Assembly (NCBI RefSeq): GCF_947496515.1
Contig: NZ_CANMDB010000019.1
Span: forward strand, 1-34,374
Reading direction: 5' to 3'
DNA length: 34,374 nucleotides
Source: an uncultured Roseobacter sp.
GTDB lineage: Bacteria > Pseudomonadota > Alphaproteobacteria > Rhodobacterales > Rhodobacteraceae
Positions 8,007-15,256 of this stretch are shown here, one piece after another; the first letter of the stretch is position 1, and every line of letters begins with the position of its first letter. The notes below the pieces were generated by a model, which saw only the letters and a program-made list of their open reading frames with translations, was not told the DNA's origin and made no database searches. The position numbers were made by a program, and so were the translations under genes.

Positions 8007-8480
8007 ATGAGATCTGAAATAAAATTCGTCCGATTGTCGGAAATCGACCCAGCCGAAATCTTGGCGCACATGTCCGACCCTCGTGTGGCCGAGCATATGC
8101 CGCTTCTGAAATTTACTTGGAATGCCGAGATAGTGGCGCGGTTTGTCGCCAAAAAGGAAGAGTGTTGGCGCCGTGATGGACTTGGACATTGGGCATTTTT
8201 GTCCGATGACCGATATGTCGGCTGGGGTGGATTTCAAAAAGAAGGAGTCGAGTGGGATTTCGGACTGGTCTTGCGGCCCGACATGTTTGGCCTCGGGCCG
8301 CGCATCTCGCGAAAGGCGATCGACTTTGCGATTTCCGATGAACGCATCCCGTATGTAACCTTCCTTTTACCACCGTCACGCACGAACCTGCGGGCACTCG
8401 ACAGACTTGGTGCTTGGCGGGTTGGCGAAGTCGATTATGACGGGGCGACCTTCCTCAAATATCAACTCGTGACCGAGTGA
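8007..8480 (+). CDS. GNAT-family N-acetyltransferase
   Basis: A 157-residue protein with the GNAT layout: N-terminal strand EIKFVRLSEIDP, a long helix ILAHMSDPRVAEHM, the central strands HWAFLSDDRYVGWGGFQ and VEWDFGLVLRPDMFG, an acetyl-CoA-binding turn region GLGPRISRKAIDFAI, and a late strand YVTFLLPPSRTNLRALDRLG with the asparagine seen in the family. The P-loop is less canonical than usual (Q/RxxGxG appears as FGLGPRISR). Small molecule or protein N-terminus are both possible acceptors. It stands 76 bp after the VOC gene. Confidence 0.78.
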   Translation: MRSEIKFVRLSEIDPAEILAHMSDPRVAEHMPLLKFTWNAEIVARFVAKKEECWRRDGLGHWAFLSDDRYVGWGGFQKEGVEWDFGLVLRPDMFGLGPRISRKAIDFAISDERIPYVTFLLPPSRTNLRALDRLGAWRVGEVDYDGATFLKYQLVTE

Positions 8481-8689
8481 CGGCACTATCCAATCTTTGG
8501 CCATCCGACAGCTTCAGTATATATCGAAGCTCGCGGCCCATAAGAGACATTCATCGCAGTCACTGGTACCGCAGTGCGGCTTCACCAGACCGGCCATTCG
8601 CTGCGGGTGCAAATCCCTGAACTGTTAACTAACCGTCTGCGGACTTTGCTGCAGATGAATTCTGCTGCGTGGAGGATCCCTTTACGCGA

Positions 8690-9271
8690 TCACCTGTCAC
8701 ACCCATTGTGACGTCGCCACATCTCTGGGTCACGACCGTCAGGGATCTGTGCGCAAGGATCGTTGGTGTAGCCTCTTAGGTCGTTGTATCTTGCAATTTG
8801 GTGGGGGCTCAGAATGTCCAGCGTCTCAAGATGACGCGACAAGTGTACAAATCGGAGATTGCTGCGCGCTTGACCGGCCGCATTGACCAAAGTCTCTAAC
8901 TTGGCGGCATTGACCCCTCCGTTTGAGAAGGCCGTATCCAAAGCGCGTTCTGCTGCGATGAAAACCGCTCCCGCGGCTACGGCTTCGGCTTGTATTGCCC
9001 CGAAGATGTCCTCTACGCGCTCGCGCTGCTCCGATGACAAGCTCAATTGTTCAGCAAGCTTTAAAACGTGGGCTGGCCCCGGGTGCCCGTTCAGCTCGGC
9101 CGCCAATGCCAACCCCCATCCGCGTCCGGCTTCGAGTTCAGAAATATCACTTTCTGACAGGGTTGCGATGTCCCGGGATTCCATCCCCGCGTACGGTGTA
9201 TGGCTGTCATCGGCAAGAACGGGGATGCTCAACACTGACGCCGCAAACCCAATAAAGATGTGTCTTCTCAT
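8690..9271 (-). CDS. Spy/CpxP-like periplasmic metal-stress protein
   Basis: A 193-residue exported protein. Residues 1-20 are a signal peptide (MRRHIFIGFAASVLSIPVLA, cleaved before DDSH). Residues about 68-160 are helical with the Spy/CpxP/heavy-metal-resistance pattern: LAEQLSLSSEQRERVEDIFG, an LTxxQ-like first motif, and later HLETLDILSPHQIARYNDLR, the second LTxEQ-like motif. In this family such proteins act as periplasmic chaperones or metal sensors. The tail contains two cysteines and two histidines (DPCAQIPDG, RRHNGCDR). It diverges from the Crp/Fnr regulator with a 65-bp gap and lies beside the copper genes, so a role in copper or envelope stress is likely (inference). Confidence 0.75.
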   Translation of the reverse strand: MRRHIFIGFAASVLSIPVLADDSHTPYAGMESRDIATLSESDISELEAGRGWGLALAAELNGHPGPAHVLKLAEQLSLSSEQRERVEDIFGAIQAEAVAAGAVFIAAERALDTAFSNGGVNAAKLETLVNAAGQARSNLRFVHLSRHLETLDILSPHQIARYNDLRGYTNDPCAQIPDGRDPEMWRRHNGCDR

Positions 9272-9317
9272 GATCAGTTACCTTTTTCATAGGCTTCTCA
9301 TGGCGAACGCCGCTCAC

Positions 9318-9335
9318 ACATGATTATGATCATGT
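9318..9335. promoter_or_regulatory. FNR/CRP-like palindrome abutting start codon
   Basis: The sequence is ACATGAT-TATG-ATCATGT, a perfect 7-bp inverted repeat around 4 bp. Its core TGAT-N4-ATCA equals the inner part of the FNR box (TTGAT-N4-ATCAA). It ends one base before the ATG of the Crp/Fnr-family gene and sits 47 bp from the divergent Spy-like start, so it fits an autoregulatory operator serving both genes. Confidence 0.6.
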
Positions 9336-9336
9336 C

Positions 9337-9888
9337 ATGGACGATTTTCTGAAAGCGCTTTTTGACGATGGGGAACCAATGGAGATGGATGCCGGCGCTT
9401 ATCTGTTCCATGCGGGTGACCCGGTGCGCTTTGTGCATCTCGTTGAAAACGGGGGCATCCACCTGGAACGGACGCAGATCAGTGGCCAAGTCACGTGTTT
9501 TCAAAGAGCGCGTCCGGGTGACATCCTCGCGGAAGCGTCAATCTATGCAGTAGCCTATCACTGCGATGCGAAGGTTGTCGAACCGGCGCGCCTGAGAAAG
9601 CTTCGCGTTGAGCGTCTGATGGAAACTCTGGAGGTTGATCCAGAGACATCAATAGCTTGGGCTACACATTTGGCTCGGACCGTGCAGACGACCCGCCTCC
9701 TTGCAGAGATCAGAGGGTTGAAGACAGTCCGACAACGTCTCGATGCCTGGATTGATCATGGCGGTGCACTGCCCGCGAAGGGGCATTGGCAAACATTGGC
9801 GCAAGAATTGGCGGTCACGCCTGAGGCGCTCTATCGAGAAATCGCCCAACGCCGCAGCGTCGGACTTTCCAAAAACCGAAAAAGCTAA
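9337..9888 (+). CDS. Crp/Fnr-family transcriptional regulator
   Basis: A 183-residue regulator, somewhat shorter than the usual 210-240. Residues about 5-90 form the cyclic-nucleotide-binding-like beta barrel (MDAGAYLFHAGDPVRFVHLV, then RARPGDILAEASIY). A dimer helix spans about 108-132 (ATHLARTVQTTRLLAEI). A compact C-terminal helix-turn-helix follows (WQTLAQELAVTPEALYREIA, about 150-170). The N-terminal cysteine cluster of true FNR is absent and only two cysteines occur, so direct iron-sulfur oxygen sensing is unlikely. No ribosome-binding site precedes ATG 9337, because an operator-like palindrome occupies that space; ATG 9379 has GGGGAA before it and is an alternative start. It converges with the cytochrome c gene with a 4-bp overlap. 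Confidence 0.85.
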   Translation: MDDFLKALFDDGEPMEMDAGAYLFHAGDPVRFVHLVENGGIHLERTQISGQVTCFQRARPGDILAEASIYAVAYHCDAKVVEPARLRKLRVERLMETLEVDPETSIAWATHLARTVQTTRLLAEIRGLKTVRQRLDAWIDHGGALPAKGHWQTLAQELAVTPEALYREIAQRRSVGLSKNRKS

Positions 9889-10343
9889 TGCTGCGCTTGA
9901 TCCTGCGCCGTGACTTGCGCTTGGTGCGCACGTTCCCGCTCCGGCCACTGCGTCTTGATCCATTCGAGGACGTCGCGCAGTTCATCCTCGGAATAGGTAT
10001 CTCCGAAGCCCGGCATGTTGCTTTCGTAGCCTCTGCCGACAACGGCGGCCGTGCCACGCATGGTGATGTCCAAAAGCACCCGGTCGGGGTGGTGCCATGT
10101 ATGCCCGGAGGCATCATGGGGTGGTGCGGGCAGCCTGCCATCCGCTCCGGGGGACCGCCAGTTTGGCTCGCCCTGCAGATTTGCACCATGGCACGCGGCA
10201 CAAGCCTCTGCGTAAATCTTTTCACCGCGGGCAAGGTTCGGTTGATAGCTCACCAGAAGGGGTCGCGACCCGCCGTTCAGGAACACTCCAGCAAGCGCCG
10301 CAACCAACACGACAGCACCGGACAACATGATCCATTTCCTCAT
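9885..10343 (-). CDS. Membrane-anchored c-type cytochrome
   Basis: A 152-residue mono-heme cytochrome. Residues about 5-23 (IMLSGAVVLVAALAGVFLN) are a membrane anchor or uncleaved signal. The heme-binding motif is CAACH (about residues 52-56, in YAEACAACHGANLQG). The distal methionine ligand is probably in SNMPGFGDTYSEDELRDVL, typical of class I cytochromes. It should act on the periplasmic face of the inner membrane. A GGGAGGT ribosome-binding site precedes the ATG. It diverges from copC across a 281-bp gap that holds a copper-type promoter. Cytochromes of this kind recur next to multicopper-oxidase operons, where they could pass electrons, but the partner is not shown by the sequence. Confidence 0.88.
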   Translation of the reverse strand: MRKWIMLSGAVVLVAALAGVFLNGGSRPLLVSYQPNLARGEKIYAEACAACHGANLQGEPNWRSPGADGRLPAPPHDASGHTWHHPDRVLLDITMRGTAAVVGRGYESNMPGFGDTYSEDELRDVLEWIKTQWPERERAHQAQVTAQDQAQH

Positions 10344-10447
10344 TCAGCGAAGACCTCCCACTGCGTTGCCGGTTTTATCCGTGCAGGCGCGGCGTTCATG
10401 CCGTGCCTTCCGATCGCGTTTCAAACTCTGACTTTCATTTAGATGGG

Positions 10448-10516
10448 GCCTCCAGTTAGTAGATGATCAAGCGGAAATTTGCTATTGACCTTCCGGTTAC
10501 TGGAGGCTGCACAACC
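10448..10516 (+). promoter_or_regulatory. CueR/HmrR-type copper promoter-operator
   Basis: TTGACC (10485-10490) overlaps the dyad ACCTTCC-GGTTACT-GGAGGCT (10488-10508). This matches the MerR-family copper promoters (ACCTTCC-N7-GGAAGGT), with two deviations in the right arm. The -10 region about CACAACCAT lies at the long 19-20-bp spacing typical of MerR-activated promoters, and it reads toward copC. The right arm is mirrored upstream: GCCTCCAGT (10448-10456) is the exact inverted copy of ACTGGAGGC (10499-10507). A CueR/HmrR protein encoded elsewhere is expected to activate it. Confidence 0.65.
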
Positions 10517-10624
10517 ATATTCCAACGGTCTCTGCACCATGAATTTCGGCCAAGTCCCGCGTCAGCGATCTGCCTGTACATATGATCGCCGCTGTCATGC
10601 CCAGTTGAAAAGGAAGCTTCAAAA

Positions 10625-10972
10625 ATGAGATGCCTACTCACGACCATTGCCATCCTCCTATCTCTGAGCGGGGCGGCTGTCGCGCATTCCGAAAAGCAGG
10701 GCACGACACCGGTCGACGGCGCACAACTGACCGAAACGCCCGAGATGATCCACATGGTTTTCGCCGACCCGATGCGCATCACCATGGTGCGACTGGTCAA
10801 CGCGGAAGGCTCTGAGATGCCTATGGCGCGTGAAACCGGGCTGGAGCCAACACTTGAGTTCCATGCAGAGCCGGAACCACTCGCACAGGGGAATTACACC
10901 GTGGAGTGGCGCGGTCTGGCCTCTGACGGTCATGCGATGCAAGGTAGTTTCTCCTTCGAACTGGCTGACTGA
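10625..10972 (+). CDS. copC: CopC periplasmic copper-binding protein
   Basis: A 115-residue CopC/YobA-domain protein. Residues 1-20 are a signal peptide ending in AVA, so the mature protein begins with histidine (HSEKQGTTPVDG), the expected N-terminal copper ligand. The C-terminal segment WRGLASDGHAMQGSFSFEL supplies the conserved Asp and His of the Cu(II) site. The fold is a small cupredoxin-like barrel in the periplasm, and the length fits the family. An AAGGAAG ribosome-binding site precedes the ATG. It is the first gene of copC-copD-oxidase-DUF411, downstream of a CueR-type promoter. It probably hands copper to CopD or the oxidase. Confidence 0.92.
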   Translation: MRCLLTTIAILLSLSGAAVAHSEKQGTTPVDGAQLTETPEMIHMVFADPMRITMVRLVNAEGSEMPMARETGLEPTLEFHAEPEPLAQGNYTVEWRGLASDGHAMQGSFSFELAD

Positions 10973-10978
10973 CCCGCG

Positions 10979-11938
10979 GTGCTGGTAACTCTCGCCACTG
11001 TCGACACCGTCACATGGCTGTCGATCATCGTGAAGGCTTTTGCCTATGCGGCAACGCTTTTTGCTGTCGGCAGTGTATTGGTGGTCGTCTCCTTGCAGGG
11101 CGTGAGTGAGCGCGGACGCGCAGCGCTGCGTCGAACTGCGGTTCTTTCGGCGCTTGCAGCAGCCGTCTTTACCGGGCTGCGGCTTCCTGTGCGGGCCAGC
11201 TTCCTTATGGGCAGCACATGGGACGGCGCGGTAGAGCCCATGATCCTTGGAATGGTGGCTGAGAGCCCCCTTGGAACAAGTGCAGCTGTGCGCCTTGCGG
11301 GGCTTGCGCTCATTTTCTGTATCCTGTGGCGGGCGCGGGCTGGCCGGATCCTCGCAGTTGTGGGCGCATGTCTTGCGTCCGGCTCCTTTGCGCTCCGCGG
11401 TCACGCGCTCGGCGAGCCGCAGATGATGCTTGGCGCGCTCATCACCTTGCACATACTGTGCCTCGCTTTCTGGGTCGGTGCCTTCGCGCCGCTCGTGCGT
11501 GCGACACGGCGCGACCCACCCGCAATCGCGGGAGCCTTAGCACATGAGTTCGGTCGCCGGGCGCTGTGGGTTGTCGGCCTGCTCGTCGTCGCGGGTGGGC
11601 TGGCCCTTGTGCTTCTGGGTGCTGCGACACCATCCGCTCTCTTCAGCCCTTACGGCCAGATGTTTGCGATCAAGCTCGTTCTCTTTGCGGGTGTCCTGAC
11701 TCTGGCCGCGGTAAACAAACTGAAACTGACACCTGCGCTTTTGGCATCGACGCCGGGCACGCGCAGGCGGTTCCGCCGATCAATTGGTTTTGAAGTGGCG
11801 CTCGTGGCAGGTATCCTTGTCACGACGGCAGCGCTCACCACTGTCTCATCGCCACCCGGCGACGGAGAGAGCGAACAGGCATCATTGGGTACGCGACCGG
11901 CTGCGTCGGCGCGTCACACGTTTGGAGACGCTTCATGA
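10979..11938 (+). CDS. copD: CopD-family copper membrane protein
   Basis: A 319-residue inner-membrane protein with about eight hydrophobic segments (for example AFAYAATLFAVGSVLVVVSL near 20-40, ALWVVGLLVVAGGLALVLLG near 190-215 and FEVALVAGILVTTAALTTV near 275-295). The order and the motif LITLHILCLAFWVGAFAPLV match the CopD/PcoD domain, which is thought to move copper across the inner membrane. The GTG start at 10979 follows the copC stop by 6 bp, and the stop overlaps the oxidase start by 4 bp, so the genes are translationally coupled. The last 30 residues are a polar tail with no recognised domain. Confidence 0.88.
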   Translation: MLVTLATVDTVTWLSIIVKAFAYAATLFAVGSVLVVVSLQGVSERGRAALRRTAVLSALAAAVFTGLRLPVRASFLMGSTWDGAVEPMILGMVAESPLGTSAAVRLAGLALIFCILWRARAGRILAVVGACLASGSFALRGHALGEPQMMLGALITLHILCLAFWVGAFAPLVRATRRDPPAIAGALAHEFGRRALWVVGLLVVAGGLALVLLGAATPSALFSPYGQMFAIKLVLFAGVLTLAAVNKLKLTPALLASTPGTRRRFRRSIGFEVALVAGILVTTAALTTVSSPPGDGESEQASLGTRPAASARHTFGDAS

Positions 11939-13323
11939 CACGACTGAACCGCAGGCAGTTCCATCGGTCACTCTTGGCGTCTGCAGCCGCTGCATCTTTG
12001 CCAAGCTTTGCGCGTGCAGAAGCCACGCCAATCCTCAACGCGCGGGTGAGCAGCGCGCGGCTTGCACCAGCCAAGTATCCGGAGACGCGCATTTGGGGGT
12101 ATGATGGCCTGACGCCCGGCCCGCTCCTGCGCGCGCGTCAGGGGCAGCGGATGACACGGCTATTCCGGAATGACCTTCCGCAGGCGTCATCGGTCCACTG
12201 GCACGGCATCCGCATCGAAAACGCCATGGACGGTGTGGCTGGCATGACGCAGTCTGCTGTCGAGCCGGGTGCAGACTTTCTTTACGACTTCGCGCTGCCC
12301 GACGCTGGCACCTACTGGTATCACCCACACGACCGCACCTATGAGCAGATGGCGCGTGGCCTTTACGGTGCCTTGATTGTCGATGAGGCCACAGGCGCGC
12401 CGGAGGTCGATCTTGACGAGGTGCTATTACTCGACGACTGGCGCCTGACGGATGAGGCCCAGATCGCCGAGGGTTTCGGGAACATGCACGATTGGTCCCA
12501 TGGCGGACGGATCGGCAACTGGATCACGGTGAATGGCGATGGGGCCTGGGCGCGAGACGTGCCCCGGCATTCACGGATGCGTCTTCGTCTGGTCAACACA
12601 GCAAATGCGCGGATTTTCTCGCTCGATACGAAGGGCTTGGAAGGCTGGGTCGTGGCACTTGATGGCATGCCGCTGGAGGCACCGCAGCCATTGGGAGACT
12701 TCGTTCTTGCGCCAGCGCAGCGGGCAGACCTGATTGTCGATGTGATTGCGGATGAGGGAGAGGAAGCATTCCTTGTGAGCGTTGAGCGCGACGGCGGCTA
12801 CGCTATCGCGGCATTCCCGGTCGGGGGCGCTGTCCGACAGAAGCGCTTGGCCGAACCGACCGCTCTCCCGCCAAATCCGGTTCCCGCTCTCGGAGATCTA
12901 GGAACCGCCCGACACGCTGAACTGCGAATGGAAGGCGGCGCAATGGGTGGCATGCGCGGCGCGATGATAGGCGGTCAGATGATGGACATGCGCGACATGG
13001 CTGCTCAGGGCAAAGTCTGGGCCTTCAACGGCATGGCGGATATGGGCGACACCCCTTTGATCGACGCCAGCCTTGGTGAAACCGTGCGGATCAGCATGAC
13101 CAACGACACCGCCTGGCCACACGGGATGCATTTGCACGGGCATCACTTTCGACAGATCGCTGCAGACGGCACCCTTGGCCCATTGCGTGACACGGTTTTG
13201 ATGACCCGCGGCGAAATGGTCGAGATCGCCTTCGTTGCAGACAACCCCGGTGACTGGCTCTTGCATTGCCATATGCTGGAACATGCCGCTGGCGGGATGA
13301 TGACCTGGCTGCGCGTCTCATAA
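11935..13323 (+). CDS. Tat-exported multicopper oxidase (CueO/CopA-like)
   Basis: A 462-residue periplasmic oxidase, probably oxidising Cu(I) with O2. A twin-arginine signal is visible (NRRQFHRSLLASAAAASLPS, cleaved near ARAEA at about residue 29). All four copper-ligand motifs are present: H88-W-H (HWHGIR), H130-P-H (YHPHDR), H396-GMHLHGHHF and H444-C-H-MLEH, where Cys445 is the type 1 ligand. Three cupredoxin domains fit the length. A methionine-rich segment at about residues 325-352 (GGAMGGMRGAMIGGQMMDMR) resembles the copper-gathering insert of CueO. It overlaps copD by 4 bp. No gene symbol is given because CueO, CopA and PcoA cannot be separated here. Confidence 0.93.
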   Translation: MTRLNRRQFHRSLLASAAAASLPSFARAEATPILNARVSSARLAPAKYPETRIWGYDGLTPGPLLRARQGQRMTRLFRNDLPQASSVHWHGIRIENAMDGVAGMTQSAVEPGADFLYDFALPDAGTYWYHPHDRTYEQMARGLYGALIVDEATGAPEVDLDEVLLLDDWRLTDEAQIAEGFGNMHDWSHGGRIGNWITVNGDGAWARDVPRHSRMRLRLVNTANARIFSLDTKGLEGWVVALDGMPLEAPQPLGDFVLAPAQRADLIVDVIADEGEEAFLVSVERDGGYAIAAFPVGGAVRQKRLAEPTALPPNPVPALGDLGTARHAELRMEGGAMGGMRGAMIGGQMMDMRDMAAQGKVWAFNGMADMGDTPLIDASLGETVRISMTNDTAWPHGMHLHGHHFRQIAADGTLGPLRDTVLMTRGEMVEIAFVADNPGDWLLHCHMLEHAAGGMMTWLRVS

Positions 13324-13363
13324 CGCACAGCCCGAAGAACAACCTAGATGGGAGATACACCAC

Positions 13364-13825
13364 ATGGACCGCAGAGACTTTATCCTCATCAGCCTTGCCT
13401 CTGGCTTGAGCGCCGCGTCTATCGCTCGACCCGCGCTCGCAACTTCAGGCGGACTGGAAGTCTTTAAAACACCGACATGCGGCTGTTGCTCGGCCTGGGT
13501 CGAGCACATGGCCCGCGCAGGTTTCAATGTCACCGCCAGCGACGTCGATCAGGAAACGCTTTGGGATATGAAGGATCGCGCAGGCGCTACACCCGCGCTG
13601 AGCTCATGCCATACCGCCTTCATCGACGGTTACTTCTTGGAAGGCCACGTGCCTGCCGGAGACGTCCAGCGGTTGCTTATGGAGCGCCCGGATGCGCTCG
13701 GCCTGACGGTGCCCGGCATGCCGATTGGTTCACCGGGCATGGAAATGGGCGACCAGCGCGACGCCTACGACACTTTGCTGGTTTTGCGTGATGGCTCAAT
13801 CGACGTCTTTGAGAGCCATGCGTAA
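13364..13825 (+). CDS. DUF411 metal-binding protein
   Basis: A 153-residue exported protein. The N-terminus MDRRDFILISLASGLSAASI is signal-like with a twin-arginine pair. Residues about 28-145 match DUF411: a thioredoxin-like start LEVFKTPTCGCCSAWVEHM with a CGCC cysteine cluster, then SSCHTAFIDGYFLEGHVPAG and GLTVPGMPIGSPGMEMG. The cysteines, histidine and methionines are candidate metal ligands, and DUF411 proteins commonly sit in copper-resistance loci. It begins 40 bp after the oxidase and is the last gene of the copper operon. Its exact step (copper delivery or scavenging) is not settled. Confidence 0.88.
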   Translation: MDRRDFILISLASGLSAASIARPALATSGGLEVFKTPTCGCCSAWVEHMARAGFNVTASDVDQETLWDMKDRAGATPALSSCHTAFIDGYFLEGHVPAGDVQRLLMERPDALGLTVPGMPIGSPGMEMGDQRDAYDTLLVLRDGSIDVFESHA

Positions 13826-14086
13826 ATTGGTGCGATATGGGACGGAGGAGACTGAATTCTCAGGTTTCCGCTCTTCTAGTCGAGTTGCCGCGGTCTGAGG
13901 CGACATGGGCAGTCCAATACCCGCATTCGTCACATTACTGCGGTTTCTGCGGTTTACACGAAGTGCAGCATTTCGGAGATTGGGCGCTCAATTGACCTCG
14001 GAGGCAGCGCAGCCTTCTGTGTTATGATGTCCGCGTCAACGTCGGGTTGTCGTTTTGGGAGGGCGTGGCGGATCGGAGGATCAGTC

Positions 14087-14719
14087 ATGGAAACACCAAA
14101 CTTACCCGCCATTCGTGCGCTTCGACCAGCCTGGAACAAAGGACGCATCGTCGGTCAGAAACGACCATTGAAACCAAAGCATGTCTGGGCAATCCGGGTG
14201 CGACTCGAACTGGCCGAGAACCACCGTGATCTCGCACTCTTCAATATGGCCATCGATAGCAAATTGCGCGGATGTGACCTGGTGAAGATGAAAGTCGTCG
14301 ACGTCATGGCGTCTGGTCAAATCAAAGAGCGGGCGTCGGTTTTGCAAAGCAAAACACAGAAACCGGTACGCTTCGAAATTTCTGAAGGCACACGTGCCTC
14401 CGTAGAGAAATGGATGGAAGATGAACTCATGGTCGGCTCGGAGTACCTGTGGCCGGGTCGGTTCCACGAGCGCCTGCACATCTCAACCCGGCAGTATGCA
14501 CGGATTGTCCGCGACTGGGTCACGTCAATCGGCTTGGAAGCAACAGCATATGGAACCCATTCGATGCGCAGGACCAAGGTGACTCAAATCTATAAGAAGA
14601 CGGGCAATTTGCGCGCAGTTCAGCTTTTACTGGGACACACCAAGATGGACAGCACCGTTCGATATCTCGGCGTTGAACTTGAGGACGCTTTGGCCATTGC
14701 GGAGGCTATTGAAATCTAA
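14087..14719 (+). CDS. Short tyrosine-type recombinase/integrase
   Basis: A 210-residue protein corresponding to a phage-integrase catalytic domain with a short N-terminus. The catalytic residues are visible: Arg in SKLRGCDLVKMKVVDV, Lys in LQSKTQKPVRFEIS, His-x-x-Arg in THSMRRTKVTQ, and the final LLGHTKMDSTVRYLG with His and nucleophilic Tyr. The core-binding arm is reduced to about 40 residues, so it may need a partner or act on short sites. ATG 14087 is chosen because GGAGGA sits 6 bp before it, although the frame stays open upstream to 14024. It is flanked by unrelated modules, and I see no paired attachment sites. Confidence 0.88.
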   Translation: METPNLPAIRALRPAWNKGRIVGQKRPLKPKHVWAIRVRLELAENHRDLALFNMAIDSKLRGCDLVKMKVVDVMASGQIKERASVLQSKTQKPVRFEISEGTRASVEKWMEDELMVGSEYLWPGRFHERLHISTRQYARIVRDWVTSIGLEATAYGTHSMRRTKVTQIYKKTGNLRAVQLLLGHTKMDSTVRYLGVELEDALAIAEAIEI

Positions 14720-14723
14720 ACAT

Positions 14724-14749
14724 ATGGGCCGCTTTCAATGGCGGCCCAT
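14724..14749 (+). terminator. Hairpin after recombinase gene
   Basis: Perfect 9-bp arms ATGGGCCGC (14724-14732) and GCGGCCCAT (14741-14749) surround an 8-nt loop, starting 4 bp after the recombinase stop. No T-run follows, so it may be a weak or Rho-assisted terminator, or a protein-binding dyad. Confidence 0.5.
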
Positions 14750-15256
14750 TGCTGACCTTCGACCTTGGATCGCGACGCTGCGGTCCATCCCATTGAAACC
14801 GCCATTCGCCGCAACAGCGAAATCTGAGTTGGTTCAAACTCACAGATGGTTCGCGATGTATAAGTTCGGCGAGCTATTGATATCGCGCTTGCAGCGAATG
14901 GTCGCAAAACGGCAGCCGATTGGAGCGGTTTGGACAACGCTTGAGTCTACACGCGGGCTTCCGGAACGCCGCGTGGAGCCAAATAAAACCTTTTTTGATT
15001 AACGTGCTGCATAGATGGTGTGATCCACCAAAGCCGACATCCATGCGTCTTGTACCATCGGTTACTCTGGGCTCTTCACGGTCATCATCTGAAAAGCGGC
15101 TATGCCGGCTGACAACTAGGCTTTAAGCAAAGTGACGGCCCATATCCACTGTCGGCGCAATGCGTCACTTCGGCAACCTTGAGACAGAACCAACCAAAAT
15201 TACTGCCGGCCCAGCTAAACGAACCGCCGGTGAGCCAATAATGAGATCAGCTCTCT
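14750..15256. other. Gene-poor stretch between recombinase and EAL gene
   Basis: About 500 bp without a convincing gene. The short frames here lack ribosome-binding sites, recognisable domains and coding-like composition. There is a T6 run at about 14992-14997 without a hairpin before it. The region separates the recombinase from the FecR/EAL operon and may be degraded mobile DNA, though no element ends could be defined. Confidence 0.4.

Noticed and set aside
10658-11452. Minus-strand open frame of 264 codons opposite copC/copD
   Set aside because: Antisense to clearly identified copper genes; its composition (His, Arg, Cys-rich) is typical of a shadow frame.
14920-15126. Possible small gene in the gap after the recombinase
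   Set aside because: No ribosome-binding site, no domain, and coding-unlike composition.
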